Of a DNA stretch of 64,000 bases, positions 7,036 to 19,400 are shown one piece after another (the first letter of the stretch is position 1; the number at the start of each line of letters is the position of its first letter). This DNA is from Aquimonas voraii (GTDB lineage: Bacteria; Pseudomonadota; Gammaproteobacteria; Xanthomonadales; Xanthomonadaceae). The position numbers were made by a program, and so were the translations under genes. Location of the stretch: contig NZ_FNAG01000002.1 in NCBI RefSeq assembly GCF_900101825.1, positions 1-64,000 of the forward strand, in the 5' to 3' direction. The notes beneath the pieces are model-generated. The model was not told the DNA's origin. It ran no database searches and saw only the letters and a list, made by a program, of their open reading frames with translations.

Positions 7036-7944
7036 ATGTCGATCCTGGTACTGGGCGCGAACGGACAGGTGGGTTTCGAGCTGCTGCGGGCTCTGTCGCC
7101 GTTCGGGCCCATCGACTGCACCTCGCGTTCCGGCAGGTTGCCCGGCCTGGCCCGTTGCCATGCGCTGGATATCGCTGACCCCGAGGCCGCAGCGACTTTG
7201 ATCGAGCGCTTGCGCCCGCGGGTGGTGGTGAATTCGGCGGCCTATACCGCCGTCGATCGCGCCGAGGACGAGCCCGAGCTCGCGTTCAGGGTCAATGCCG
7301 AGGCCGTCGGTGCCGTGGCGGTCGCCTGTGCCCGCCAGCAGGCTTGGCTGCTGCACTATTCAACCGACTATGTGTTTCCCGGTGACTCGACCCGCCCCTG
7401 GCGGGAAGAGGACGCCACCGCGCCGCTCGGCGTCTATGGCGCCAGCAAGCGCGCCGGTGAACTGGCGGTGCAGAGCAGCGGCTGCGCGCACTTCATCCTG
7501 CGCACTGCCTGGGTGTATGCGGCGCGTGGGCAGAATTTCCTGCGCACCATGCTGCGGCTGGCCGGCGAACGCCCGCAGCTGTCGGTGGTGGCGGACCAGC
7601 GCGGCGCGCCGACGCCCGCGCGCTGGATTGCCGCCGCGACCGCGGCCCTGCTGGCGCGCACCGACCTCGATTCGCATCAGGGCGAGCTGCTGCATCTGAC
7701 TGCAGCCGGCGAGTGCAGCTGGCACGACTTCGCCTGTGCCATCTTCGAGGAGGCCGTGGCCGCGGGTCTGATCGCGGCAGCGCCCGAGGTCCGTGCGATC
7801 GGCACCGCCAACTATCCGACCAAGGCCAAGCGGCCGGCCTATTCGCGTCTCGACAATGCCCGGCTTCAGCAGCGTCACGGGCTGGCCTTGCCGGACTGGC
7901 GCATCGGCCTGCAGCAGGTGATCGCCGAGCTTGCCGGCGGCTGA
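7036..7944 (+). CDS. rmlD: dTDP-4-dehydrorhamnose reductase
   Basis: A 302-residue extended short-chain dehydrogenase of the RmlD type, which reduces dTDP-4-keto-L-rhamnose to dTDP-L-rhamnose with NAD(P)H. Seen are the nucleotide-binding motif ILVLGANGQVGFELL at the N-terminus, the STDYVFPGD segment and the catalytic Y-x3-K in GVYGASKRAGE. The start at 7036 follows GGGGTGAG and places the Rossmann strand at residue 2. rmlA, rmlB and rmlC are not adjacent, so this gene is detached from the usual rmlBACD cluster. It presumably supplies rhamnose for O-antigen or other glycans. Confidence 0.9.
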   Translation: MSILVLGANGQVGFELLRALSPFGPIDCTSRSGRLPGLARCHALDIADPEAAATLIERLRPRVVVNSAAYTAVDRAEDEPELAFRVNAEAVGAVAVACARQQAWLLHYSTDYVFPGDSTRPWREEDATAPLGVYGASKRAGELAVQSSGCAHFILRTAWVYAARGQNFLRTMLRLAGERPQLSVVADQRGAPTPARWIAAATAALLARTDLDSHQGELLHLTAAGECSWHDFACAIFEEAVAAGLIAAAPEVRAIGTANYPTKAKRPAYSRLDNARLQQRHGLALPDWRIGLQQVIAELAGG

Positions 7945-8067
7945 GTCGGGGGCGCGCCAATCGGCCGTGCCGAGCTTCGGCGGAAGGCTGTCGCGCCAGC
8001 TCTCGGGCCGCGGCGCTCGCGTGCCGTCTGGCTTCCCTGTGCCTTGAAGGTCTTCATCCGGCCTGCA

Positions 8068-8096
8068 TTGAGCCCGCCGCCCCTAATGCGTACAAT
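8068..8096 (+). promoter_or_regulatory. Promoter of the suf operon
   Basis: TTGAGC (8068-8073) and TACAAT (8091-8096) are separated by 17 bases and lie 34 bases before the start of the Rrf2 regulator gene. The regulator it drives may bind here for autoregulation, but no clear palindromic IscR-type box could be assigned. Confidence 0.65.
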
Positions 8097-8129
8097 TTCG
8101 GTCCTGTTTGACGGAATCGGCTGCCGCGC

Positions 8130-8588
8130 ATGCTCCGCGTCACCAAGCTCACCGACTACGCCACCCTCGTATTGACCGTGATGGCGGCCGACGGCGAGGC
8201 CGTGCACAGTGCGGCCGGGCTGGCCGAGAAGGCCGGGCTGGAGCTGCCGACGGTGTCCAAGCTGCTGAAGCTGCTGGCCCAGGCACAGCTCGTGCAGAGC
8301 TTCCGCGGCGCCGCTGGCGGCTACAGGCTTGCGCGGCCGGCCGAAGAGATCCGGCTGATCCACGTGCTGGAGGCCATCGAAGGCCCGCTGGCGGTGACCG
8401 AATGCGTGGGCCAGGAAGGCCAGTGCGGCATCGAGCACCGCTGCGGCGTGCGCGCCAACTGGCGGCGCATCAACGACGTCATCGCCGAGGCCCTGCACGG
8501 CGTCAGCCTGGTCGATCTGCTGAAACCGCCGCCGCGCGGCCCCGTCCGCAAGACCCAATCCATCCCGCTGGTCATGGCCAGCGATTGA
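8130..8588 (+). CDS. Rrf2-family regulator of the SUF system
   Basis: A 152-residue IscR-like protein. The winged helix-turn-helix occupies residues 1-70 ([44 protein letters not shown]). Three cysteines, C92, C99 and C105 in [15 protein letters not shown], match the Fe-S cluster ligands of Rrf2 sensors. It fits the gammaproteobacterial SUF regulator subgroup that heads suf operons in Xanthomonads, and here it lies 40 bases before sufB. The likely role is to repress or adjust suf expression according to cluster supply. Confidence 0.9.
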   Translation: MLRVTKLTDYATLVLTVMAADGEAVHSAAGLAEKAGLELPTVSKLLKLLAQAQLVQSFRGAAGGYRLARPAEEIRLIHVLEAIEGPLAVTECVGQEGQCGIEHRCGVRANWRRINDVIAEALHGVSLVDLLKPPPRGPVRKTQSIPLVMASD

Positions 8589-8628
8589 ACGCCTCCCCGG
8601 CATCACGTTTCACCGCATAGGCAGCCCC

Positions 8629-10068
<1,440 letters not shown>

Positions 10069-10260
10069 AGCCGGGATTCGGGATTGGGGATTCGGGATTC
10101 AATGCCCGAGCCTTTGATACTCCGAAGTAACCCCGGCTGCCGCTCTGTATCGCCCACCCCCCCCACCTGCCTCGCTCCGCAGGGAGAGGGGCTGAAACTT
10201 GAGGCTGCGGCACGTCTTGCCGCGCCCCCCACGAATCCCCAATCCCGAATCCCCAATCCC
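10069..10260. repeat. Repeat-derived insertion between sufB and sufC, bounded by inverted GGGATTC arrays
   Basis: The sufB-sufC spacer is 192 bases, while the other suf genes overlap or nearly touch. Its left end (about 10073-10100) is an array of GGGATTC/GGGATTG units and its right end (about 10232-10260) is the same array inverted (gaatccccaatcccgaatcc...). Between them lies half of a gggagaggggc hairpin sequence. The terminal inverted repeats enclosing about 130 bases look like a REPIN-type, non-autonomous element. The right array ends exactly at the sufC ATG, so that start has no visible Shine-Dalgarno. Confidence 0.7.
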
Positions 10261-11021
<761 letters not shown>

Positions 11022-11022
<1 letters not shown>

Positions 11023-12314
11023 TGTCCGCCCTGCTTGAGAGCTTCGCCCAGCGCTGGGCCGAGCTGCCGGCGCCGCTGCGCGCGGCCGCGGACCTGGGCG
11101 AAGCGCGCAAGGCCGCACTTGAGGCGATGCTCGCCGATGGCCTACCGGCTCAGCGCGCCGAGCGCTGGCGCTACACCAACCTGCGCGCGCTCGGCCAGCG
11201 CAGCTATCGCGCCTCTGCCGGCGCCAGCGTCGACGCTGCGCTGATTGCGCACATCCCGCGGCCGCGCCTGGTCTTCGTCAACGGCTGGCTGGACACTGCG
11301 CTGAGCGACCTTTCCGACTTGCCGGTGGGTTTGTCCGTGCGCGCCCTGGGCCGCGTTCTGCCAGAGGCGCATGCGCGCGATGTGGCGCATCTGGGGCGTC
11401 GCTACATGTCGGCGGATGAGGTCTTCGCGCGCGCCAATGCCGCCTTGGCGGTCGAGGGCGCGGTGATCGAAGTCGAGGCCGATGCCCGCATCGAGGCACA
11501 CCTGCACCTGGTGGCGATCGGTGCCCCGGAGTCGGCCGAGGCCGCCTGGCATCTGCGGCATTTGATCGACCTGGGCGCGAATGCGCGCCTCATCCTCGTT
11601 GAGCACGTGCTGGGCTTCGAGGCGCATGGGCATCTCGACAATACGATTGCCCAGGTGCATCTGAAGCCGGGCGCCGAGCTCACCCATGCGCGCCTGCAGT
11701 CGGCGGCCGAGGGCGCGCAGCTGTTCGCCCGCGTGGACGCCGCGCTGGCCGCGGGTGCGCTGTACCGCCGCGTCGATCTGGAGCTGGGCGCGGCGCTGTC
11801 GCGCTTGGAACTTAATGCCGAGCTTCAGGGCGAGGCCGCGGCCTTTGTCTCTGGCGGCGCGCAGCTGGTCGATGCGAAGCGCGCGGTCGACGTGCGCCTC
11901 GCCGTCGACCACGTAGCCCGCGACACGCGCTGCGACCTGCGCTGGCGTGGTCTGGCCGCGGGCCGCGGCAAGCTCAGCTTCTATGGCGGCATCCGCATCC
12001 GCGAAGGCGCGGACGGCACCGATGCCGAGCTCTCGGATCGCAACCTGCTGCTGTCGGACACCGCCGAGGTCAACACCCAGCCGGTGCTGGTGATCGATGC
12101 CGACGAGGTCAAGGCCGCGCACGGTGCGACGGTCGGCCAGCTCGACGCCGCCGCGCTGTTCTACCTGCGCTCGCGCGGGATTCCGCGCGACGAAGCCCGC
12201 GCGCTGCTGACCCGCGCCTTCCTCGTCGAGGCCATCGAGGTCGGCGAGCAGTCGGCGCTGATCGAAACCCTGACCGATGCGCTGATCGCGCGCATCGAAG
12301 GAGCCGCCCTGTGA
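11022..12314 (+). CDS. sufD: Fe-S cluster assembly protein SufD
   Basis: A 430-residue SufB paralogue that pairs with SufB to form the scaffold and is needed for iron entry. The N-terminus has ERWRYTNLRALGQRSY, and the conserved C-terminal segment includes AAHGATVGQLDAAALFYLRS, containing the histidine at the SufB-SufD interface. It is coupled to sufC by TGATG and to sufS by a GTGA overlap. Confidence 0.95.
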
Positions 12315-13552
12315 ACGCCCAGCGCCAGCCCCACGCGTCCATCGACTGGCTCGCCCTGCGCGCCGAGTTCCCGGTGCTGGCGCGCGAAGTCCACGGCAAG
12401 CCCCTGGTCTATCTCGACAACGCCAACACCGGTCAGAAGCCGCGAACGGTGATCGAGGCCATGGACGCCTACTACAGGCGCTACACGGCCAATGTGGCGC
12501 GCGCGGTGCACAGCCTGGGCGAAGAGGCGACCGCTGCCTACGAAGGCGCACGCGCCAAACTCGCGAAGTTCCTGAACGTCCGGTCCGATGAGCTGGTGTT
12601 CACCTCGGGCACCACCCAGGCCATCAACCTCGTCGCCTACAGCTACCTGCTGCCCAAACTGCAGGCCGGCGACGTGATCCTCGCCAGCCGCATGGAGCAT
12701 CACGCCAACCTTGTGCCCTGGCAGCTGATCGCCGAGCGCACCGGCGCCACGGTGCTGCCGGTCGAGATCCTGCAGAACGGCGAGCTTGATCTCGTCGACC
12801 TCGAGAAGAAGCTCGACGGTCGCGTCAGGCTGCTGGCTGTCACCCACGTCAGCAATGTGCTGGGCACGGTGACGCCGATCCGCGAGATCTGCGCCATGGC
12901 GCGCCGCCATGGCGTGCCGGTGCTGGTTGACGGTTCGCAGGCGGTGCCGCACATGCCGGTCGACATCGCCGCGATCGGCTGCGATTTTTATGCGTTCACC
13001 GGCCACAAGATGGCTGGCCCCACCGGCACCGGCGCACTGTGGGCGAAGCGCGAGCATCTCCAGGCGATGCCGCCCTTCTTCGGCGGCGGCGAGATGATTC
13101 GCTCGGTCAGCTTCGAGCGCACCACCTTCAACGAGCCGCCGCACAAGTTCGAGGCCGGTACGCCCAATATCTCCGGCTTCATCGGTCTGGGCGCCGCGGC
13201 GGATTTCCTGTCCGGCATCGGCATGCCGGCGATTGCCGAGCGCGAGCAGTACCTGCTGGGTGTCGCCACCGAAGCGCTGCGCGCCGTGCCCGGCCTGCGT
13301 ATCTTCGGCGAAGCGCGCGAGAAGGCGGCGGTGATCTCCTTCCTTGTCGAAGGTGCGCACGCGCATGACCTCGCGACCTTGCTGGATCTCGAAGGCATCG
13401 CGGTGCGCTCGGGTCACCACTGTGCGCATCCGCTGATGAGCTTCTTTGGCGTGCCGGCGACCCTGCGAGCCAGCCTCGCGTTCTTCAATACCGAAGCCGA
13501 GATCGAGGCGCTGGTGCGCGGGATCGACAAGGCGCGGCGCTTGTTGGGCTGA
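12311..13552 (+). CDS. sufS: Cysteine desulfurase SufS
   Basis: A 413-residue PLP enzyme that removes sulfur from cysteine for cluster assembly. The PLP lysine is K233 in AFTGHKMAGPTG and the persulfide-carrying cysteine is C371 in RSGHHCAHP, the short-loop context of group II desulfurases that need a sulfur acceptor. The GTG at 12311 overlaps the sufD stop by four bases. The acceptor is probably the SufU-like protein encoded next, since no sufE is present. Confidence 0.95.
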   Translation: MNAQRQPHASIDWLALRAEFPVLAREVHGKPLVYLDNANTGQKPRTVIEAMDAYYRRYTANVARAVHSLGEEATAAYEGARAKLAKFLNVRSDELVFTSGTTQAINLVAYSYLLPKLQAGDVILASRMEHHANLVPWQLIAERTGATVLPVEILQNGELDLVDLEKKLDGRVRLLAVTHVSNVLGTVTPIREICAMARRHGVPVLVDGSQAVPHMPVDIAAIGCDFYAFTGHKMAGPTGTGALWAKREHLQAMPPFFGGGEMIRSVSFERTTFNEPPHKFEAGTPNISGFIGLGAAADFLSGIGMPAIAEREQYLLGVATEALRAVPGLRIFGEAREKAAVISFLVEGAHAHDLATLLDLEGIAVRSGHHCAHPLMSFFGVPATLRASLAFFNTEAEIEALVRGIDKARRLLG

Positions 13553-13618
13553 GAGCCGGGCAGTGGGGCTGCAGTGGGCGGCAGGCATCGAATCCCGATT
13601 CTCCATTGGCTCTCGCGC

Positions 13619-14068
13619 ATGTCGAACCCCTACCGGTCTGCCATTCTCGATCACAGTCGGGCGCCGCACCGGCGCGGCGTGTTGCTGCAGCCAACGCACT
13701 GCGGCTGCGGCGAAAACGCGCTCTGCGGCGACAGCCTGAGTGTGCAGCTGCGGGTGGCAGAGGGGCGCATTCTCGATTACGCCTTCGAAGCCGAGGCCTG
13801 CGCGATCGTGGTCGCTACGGCCTCGATGCTCGGGGAGGCGCTGGTCGGACATGCGCCGACCCGGCTGGAAGCGATCGAAGCGGATCTGCGGCGCCTCTTG
13901 GGCCAGACCCAGCCAGAACCTGACGGCGCTCTGGCTGTTCGCCTCGGCGCGCTCGCCGATCTTGCGGAGATGCGCGCGCTGCCGCGCCGCCATCGCTGCG
14001 TCATGCTGGCGCTCGAAGCCGTGCGCGCGGCGCTGATGGCGCCGAGTGCGGCGAACAACGCGGAGTGA
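13619..14068 (+). CDS. sufU: SufU-like sulfur acceptor / scaffold protein
   Basis: A 149-residue NifU_N/IscU-fold protein. The ligand set is retained: C36 and D38 in NALCGDSL, C61 in EACAIVVATASML, and C127 in RHRCVMLALE; two further cysteines lie at 28 and 30. In Firmicutes SufU uses these to bind zinc and accept sulfur from SufS. The ATG at 13619 matches the family start MSNPYRSAILDHSRAP. A partial GGGATTC-type repeat lies just upstream (about 13589-13606). It ends the suf operon. Confidence 0.9.
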   Translation: MSNPYRSAILDHSRAPHRRGVLLQPTHCGCGENALCGDSLSVQLRVAEGRILDYAFEAEACAIVVATASMLGEALVGHAPTRLEAIEADLRRLLGQTQPEPDGALAVRLGALADLAEMRALPRRHRCVMLALEAVRAALMAPSAANNAE

Positions 14069-14341
14069 TGCGGAGCGCGGAAGACGCCGAGAGGCCATCG
14101 CGATCACGCGCTTCGCGCGCATAGGGTGTGCCAGTGGCGCACCGCGTCTGGTCGAGTCGCGTGATTGAGCGCCTACTTGAACTCGGGCCCATGCGCTTTC
14201 GGTTTCGTTCCCTGCGAGCCGTCACTCGCAGGCGTGGGTGCGCGACACGCGCACCCTACAGCTTCCAGCGACGCCTTCGCTCCCGCGAAGGACGCGGTCA
14301 GCGTTCGCATGAGGTGTGCCTGCGGCGCACCATGTCCATGC
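14069..14341. repeat. Intergenic hairpin repeats after the suf operon
   Basis: A 273-base convergent gap without a supported gene. It holds a perfect 9-bp hairpin gggtgcgcg-aca-cgcgcaccc at 14236-14256 and two looser GGTG(T/C)GCC...GGCGCACC stems near 14125 and 14315. These look like REP-type elements and may also end transcription from both sides. Confidence 0.5.
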
Positions 14342-14803
14342 CTAGGCAGGCCCGCCGCGCCGCCGCTCGATCAGCCCGCTCACCAGCCCGCTCAGCGCCA
14401 GCGTCGCCGCGCCCATCAGCGCCCAGTGCAGGCCAATGTCCGAGGCCGCGGGCAGCCGCCACTGCAGCGGCTGCAGCAGCTCGGCCAGCACTGGCAGGCC
14501 GTAGAACAGGGCGAGCAGGCCGCCCAGTGTCAGCACGCCACCGAGCAGGGCGATCTCGAAGCGATCGCCGGCGTCGCCGCGCTGCACGCGTTGCTGCAGG
14601 CGCGCGGCGAAGCCGACGGGCAGGGCAGGGGCGGGCAGCGCGGCCGCGCGCGCCAGTGCCCGGTACAGCGGATCTTGCGTGGCCCCCGAGACCTCACCGG
14701 CGACGGCGGATCCTCGCGCGGCCTCCTGGCGGCGCCATTCGGCTCCGATGCGGGGATCGATTGCCGTGTTGCCGGGGACGGGGGAATCGGCTCGGTGGCT
14801 CAT
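14342..14803 (-). CDS. Putative anti-sigma-like membrane protein
   Basis: A 153-residue protein with a soluble N-terminal half and two predicted transmembrane segments (ALLGGVLTLGGLLALFYGLP and LHWALMGAATLALSGLVSGL). It overlaps the sigma-factor gene by four bases (ATGA) and is therefore co-translated with it, the position of anti-sigma factors in ECF operons. No zinc anti-sigma motif (HxxxCxxC) is visible, so the function is inferred only from context and topology. Confidence 0.55.
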   Translation of the reverse strand: MSHRADSPVPGNTAIDPRIGAEWRRQEAARGSAVAGEVSGATQDPLYRALARAAALPAPALPVGFAARLQQRVQRGDAGDRFEIALLGGVLTLGGLLALFYGLPVLAELLQPLQWRLPAASDIGLHWALMGAATLALSGLVSGLIERRRGGPA

Positions 14804-15372
14804 GCGGTTTCTCCGATCGCTTCCTTCAGCGCCTCACGCAGGCGCAGGCGGATGCGAAACAGCAGGTTTTTGATGGTGCCCTCGGGTCGCTCGGTGATGC
14901 GGGCGATCTCGGCGATGCCCAGCTCCTCGGCATGGTAGAGGCTGAGCACGGTGCGCTGCAGCGGCGGCAGGGCCTCGACCAGGCGCAGCGCATGCGCGTG
15001 CAGCTCGGCCTCGGCGAAATCCGCGGCGACATCGGCCTCGTCGGCGATGTGGTCGAGCGGGTCGAAGGCCTCGCCGTCCTCGAACAGGCCGCCGCGCTCG
15101 ATCGGCAGCGACTTGCGCTCCAGGTGGCGGCTGCCGAGGCTGAAGGCGATCCGGCCAATCCAGCTCGACAAGGCGCAGTCGAAGCGGAACTGGTCGAGCT
15201 TGCGGTACACGCGCAGGAAGCATTCCTGCGACAGGTCCTCGGCGTCCTGCTCCGACCGCACCATGCGCAACAGGATGTGCCAGACCAGGCGCTGGTGCGC
15301 CTCGACCAAGCGCGCGAAGGCGCCGGGGCGTTCGCGCAGCACATCGTCCACCAGGGTGCGGTCCTCACTCAT
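14800..15372 (-). CDS. ECF RNA polymerase sigma factor
   Basis: A 190-residue extracytoplasmic-function sigma factor. Region 2 spans about 20-90 (LVEAHQRLVWHILLRMVRSE, AEDLSQECFLRVYRKLDQF, SSWIGRIAFSLGSRHLERK), and region 4 lies at about 130-185 (LPPLQRTVLSLYHAEELGI, IARITERPEGTIKNLLFRIR). The ATG at 15372 begins MSEDRTLVDDVL. Just six bases before it is the -10 element of an ECF-type promoter, so the mRNA would be nearly leaderless. The sigma factor probably autoregulates through that promoter and controls the divergent membrane-protein genes. Confidence 0.9.
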   Translation of the reverse strand: MSEDRTLVDDVLRERPGAFARLVEAHQRLVWHILLRMVRSEQDAEDLSQECFLRVYRKLDQFRFDCALSSWIGRIAFSLGSRHLERKSLPIERGGLFEDGEAFDPLDHIADEADVAADFAEAELHAHALRLVEALPPLQRTVLSLYHAEELGIAEIARITERPEGTIKNLLFRIRLRLREALKEAIGETA

Positions 15373-15378
15373 GCGGAC

Positions 15379-15409
15379 ATCAGATACACCGAGGCTGACG
15401 ACGGTTGCA
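15379..15409 (-). promoter_or_regulatory. ECF-type promoter of the sigma-factor operon
   Basis: On the minus strand TGCAACCGTCG, 14 bases, then TCTGAT. The same two blocks with identical spacing occur on the other strand at 15442-15472 in front of the divergent gene. The -10 TCTGA is RpoE-like. The match between the two copies is the evidence that the adjacent ECF sigma reads both. Confidence 0.7.
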
Positions 15410-15441
15410 GTGCCGCCAGTGAAAAAAATCCGACCGACTCG

Positions 15442-15472
15442 TGCAACCGTCGGCGCGCTGGCCGTCTCTGAT
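15442..15472 (+). promoter_or_regulatory. ECF-type promoter of the divergent membrane-protein genes
   Basis: TGCAACCGTCG at 15442-15452 and TCTGAT at 15467-15472, separated by 14 bases, matching the inverted copy at 15379-15409. The predicted transcript start lies about 38 bases before the gene at 15517, which has a normal AAGGAGA ribosome-binding site. Confidence 0.7.
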
Positions 15473-15516
15473 CCTCCCAGGCAGGCATGGAGCCTGCCGC
15501 GCAAAGGAGAGACACC

Positions 15517-15849
15517 ATGGACTTCACCATCCTGATTCCGATCACCCTGTTCATCGTGATCGCCTACATCGTCAAGGTCATCCTCGACGGCCGCGTGCGG
15601 CGTCGGCTGGTCGAGTCCAGCGCCTCCGAATCGCTGGTGCGCTCGCTGATCGAGGCCGACGAGCTCGCGCGCCGTACGGCAGCTTTGAAGTGGGGCATGG
15701 TCCTGACCTCGCTGGGTGCCGCCTTCGGCCTGATCGAATGGCTGGACCTGCGTGCCGACAGTCCGGGCACCTTCGGCCTGCTGTTCGTCGCCGCCGGCCT
15801 CGGCATGCTGGCCTATCACCTGCTCGCGCAGCGCGGCCGCGGCGGCTGA
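15517..15849 (+). CDS. Small membrane protein divergent from ECF sigma
   Basis: A 110-residue protein with an N-terminal transmembrane segment (FTILIPITLFIVIAYIVKVI), a charged cytoplasmic loop, and two further hydrophobic segments (GMVLTSLGAAFGLIEWL and GLLFVAAGLGMLAYHLL). No enzyme motif is seen. The ATG at 15517 has an AAGGAGA ribosome-binding site. It is probably a target of the neighbouring ECF sigma factor. Confidence 0.7.
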   Translation: MDFTILIPITLFIVIAYIVKVILDGRVRRRLVESSASESLVRSLIEADELARRTAALKWGMVLTSLGAAFGLIEWLDLRADSPGTFGLLFVAAGLGMLAYHLLAQRGRGG

Positions 15850-15852
15850 ACC

Positions 15853-15993
15853 ATGGATACCGGCATCGATCTGCCTGCGCGGATCGAGCACGGCCTGTCG
15901 GCGCTGGCGCTGGGTCTGCTGCTGTGGGGCCCGGTGCCACCGGAGGCGCTGCTGCGCTTCACCTGGGCGTGGTTTCGGATCCTGCTGGTGTAG
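15853..15993 (+). CDS. Very small membrane protein (46 aa)
   Basis: A 46-codon gene starting three bases after the previous stop, with a hydrophobic core (HGLSALALGLLLWGPVPPEA) and a tryptophan-rich end (FTWAWFRILLV). It would be a single-pass or hairpin membrane peptide cotranscribed from the ECF promoter. Position and composition are the only support. Confidence 0.45.
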   Translation: MDTGIDLPARIEHGLSALALGLLLWGPVPPEALLRFTWAWFRILLV

Positions 15994-16024
15994 CCGTGCG
16001 CGTCGCTGCGCGCGCCCGCGAGGT

Positions 16025-17742
<1,718 letters not shown>

Positions 17743-17743
<1 letters not shown>

Positions 17744-18012
17744 CAGCCCTCCTCGTCGAAGCCGCGGGCGAACAGGTCGGCGGCTGCCGACATTGCGGCG
17801 TCTTCGTCGGGGCCGTCGACCCGCAGCAACACGCTGCTGCCCTGGGCGGCGGCAAGCAGCATCACACCCATGATGCTCTTGGCGTTGACCTCACGGCCGC
17901 GGCCGACCAGGAAGGCGTTGGACTTGAACCCGCCGAGCAGCTGCACCAGCTTGGCCGAGGCCCGCGCGTGCAGGCCGAGTCGGTTCACCACCAGCAGTTC
18001 GCGCTCAAGCAT
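17743..18012 (-). CDS. ptsH: HPr phosphocarrier protein
   Basis: An 89-residue HPr. H15 in NRLGLHARASAKLVQL takes phosphate from EI. S46 in VNAKSIMGVMLLAA is the serine that HPr kinase modifies in organisms with HprK, and an hprK gene lies 1.4 kb upstream in the same cluster. The start overlaps the EIIA stop by eight bases and the end couples to ptsI. Confidence 0.95.
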
Positions 18013-18397
18013 GGCCGTTCACCACTCCGCTGCGGGCGCCGGTGACCGCGGTCTGGGCCAGCGCCTCCAGGTTCTGTTCCGGATAGTTCAGCACGCGCAG
18101 CAGCATCGGCAGGCTCAGGCCGGAGACGCGCCGCACCGTGACCGGGGTGGATTCCAGTCGTGCGGCGAGGTTGCTGGGCGAAGCGCCGTAGAGGTCGGTC
18201 AGGATCAGCACGCCCTCGCCGCCGTCGAGGCGGTCGAGCGCACCGCGTGCGCGCATCGCGAGTTCATCGAGCGCGGCATCGAAGGGCACCTCCAGCACCT
18301 CGACCGGCAGGGTCGGATTGCCCAGCACCTTCTGCACCACGGCGCGCAGCGCGGTGCCGATCCCCGGATGGGTCAGCAGCAGAATCCCGACGGCCAT
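18005..18397 (-). CDS. PTS EIIA component, mannose family
   Basis: A 130-residue EIIA of the mannose/sorbose family with the phosphorylatable H10 in GILLLTHPGIGTAL and the fold motif LILTDLYGASPSNLAARL. In Proteobacteria lacking matching EIIB-EIID genes this protein sits beside HPr and EI and acts in signalling, not sugar uptake. It is coupled to ptsH by an 8-base overlap. Confidence 0.9.
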   Translation of the reverse strand: MAVGILLLTHPGIGTALRAVVQKVLGNPTLPVEVLEVPFDAALDELAMRARGALDRLDGGEGVLILTDLYGASPSNLAARLESTPVTVRRVSGLSLPMLLRVLNYPEQNLEALAQTAVTGARSGVVNGHA

Positions 18398-18456
18398 CAG
18401 AGGCTTCCTCCGGGCAGCGACGCGTGTACGACCGACGCCGATACGCGGCGCTTCTC

Positions 18457-18488
18457 CGATTCCCGATTCCCCATTCCCGATTCCCGAG
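18457..18488. repeat. GGGATTC-type repeat array
   Basis: The sequence cgattcccgattccccattcccgattcccga lies between the EIIA gene and the rapZ stop, seven bases downstream of that stop. It belongs to the same dispersed family as the copies in the suf operon and near 28102. Confidence 0.75.
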
Positions 18489-18494
18489 CGAAGC

Positions 18495-19400
18495 TCATTC
18501 GATCTCCCTGTGGAAGGTCACCACCTGTTCGCGGCCATTCTCGCGCAGGTGGCTGGCTACGGCTTCCGCGCAGTAGACCGAGCGATGGCGGCCGCCGGTG
18601 CAGCCGAAGGCGATGGTGACGTAGCTGCGGCTGTCGCTCTCGAAGCGTGGCAGGAAGCTGTCGAGGAAGCGGATGACGAGGTCCAGGTAGTCGCGCACCA
18701 GCGGCTGTTCGTCCAGGTGCTCGCGTACGGCCGCGTCGCGGCCGGACAGCGGCCGCAGCGCGGGCAGCCAGTGCGGGTTCGGCAGGCAGCGCACGTCGAA
18801 CACGAAGTCGGCGTCCGCGGGTAGGCCGTGCTTGTAGGCGAAGGATTCGAGCAGGATCGACAGCCGCGTGGCGGAGGAGACGCTGGCGATCTCGGTGGTG
18901 ATCTTGCGCCGCAGCTGGTGGACGTTGAGTTCGCTGCTGTCGATCACCGCATCGGCCAGCGCCATCAGCGGCCGCAGCAGCTCGCGCTCGCGGGCGATGG
19001 CCTCGGCCAGGGGCAGGCCATGGCGCGACAGCGGATGGCGCCGTCGGGTCTCGTTGAAGCGCTTGATCAGCACCTCGTCGCGGGTGTCGAGAAAGACCAG
19101 CCGGTAGCCGTGCCCGGCCTGGCCGAGCGCGGCCAGCGAGCGCGGCAGATCGGCGAGGTCCTCGACCCGATTGCGCACATCGATGCCCACGGCGAGGCGG
19201 GTGGCGTCGCGATCGCCGTCGACCACGCTGTCCACGAACTGCGGCAGCAGCTCGGCGGGCAGGTTGTCGGCGCAGTAGTAATCGAGGTCCTCCAGGGTGC
19301 GCAAGGCCACCGACTTGCCGGAGCCCGACAGCCCGCTGACGACCAGCACCTGCGCCTGCGCCTGCGCCGCGGCCGGCGTCGCATCGGTGGGAGCGTTCAT
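18495..19400 (-). CDS. rapZ: RNase adapter / nucleotide-binding protein RapZ
   Basis: A 301-residue RapZ (YvcJ) protein. The N-terminal kinase-like domain has Walker A GLSGSGKS at residues 23-30 and [19 protein letters not shown]. The C-terminal domain ends in [20 protein letters not shown], the metabolite-sensing and RNA-binding part. In E. coli it directs RNase E to GlmZ to control glucosamine-6-phosphate synthase; here it sits with ptsN and hprK. The start overlaps hprK by four bases. Confidence 0.93.
   Translation of the reverse strand: MNAPTDATPAAAQAQAQVLVVSGLSGSGKSVALRTLEDLDYYCADNLPAELLPQFVDSVVDGDRDATRLAVGIDVRNRVEDLADLPRSLAALGQAGHGYRLVFLDTRDEVLIKRFNETRRRHPLSRHGLPLAEAIARERELLRPLMALADAVIDSSELNVHQLRRKITTEIASVSSATRLSILLESFAYKHGLPADADFVFDVRCLPNPHWLPALRPLSGRDAAVREHLDEQPLVRDYLDLVIRFLDSFLPRFESDSRSYVTIAFGCTGGRHRSVYCAEAVASHLRENGREQVVTFHREIE

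Noticed and set aside
10073-10260. CRISPR array
   Set aside because: The repeat units are 7-8 bases in inverted blocks with no regular spacers and no cas genes.
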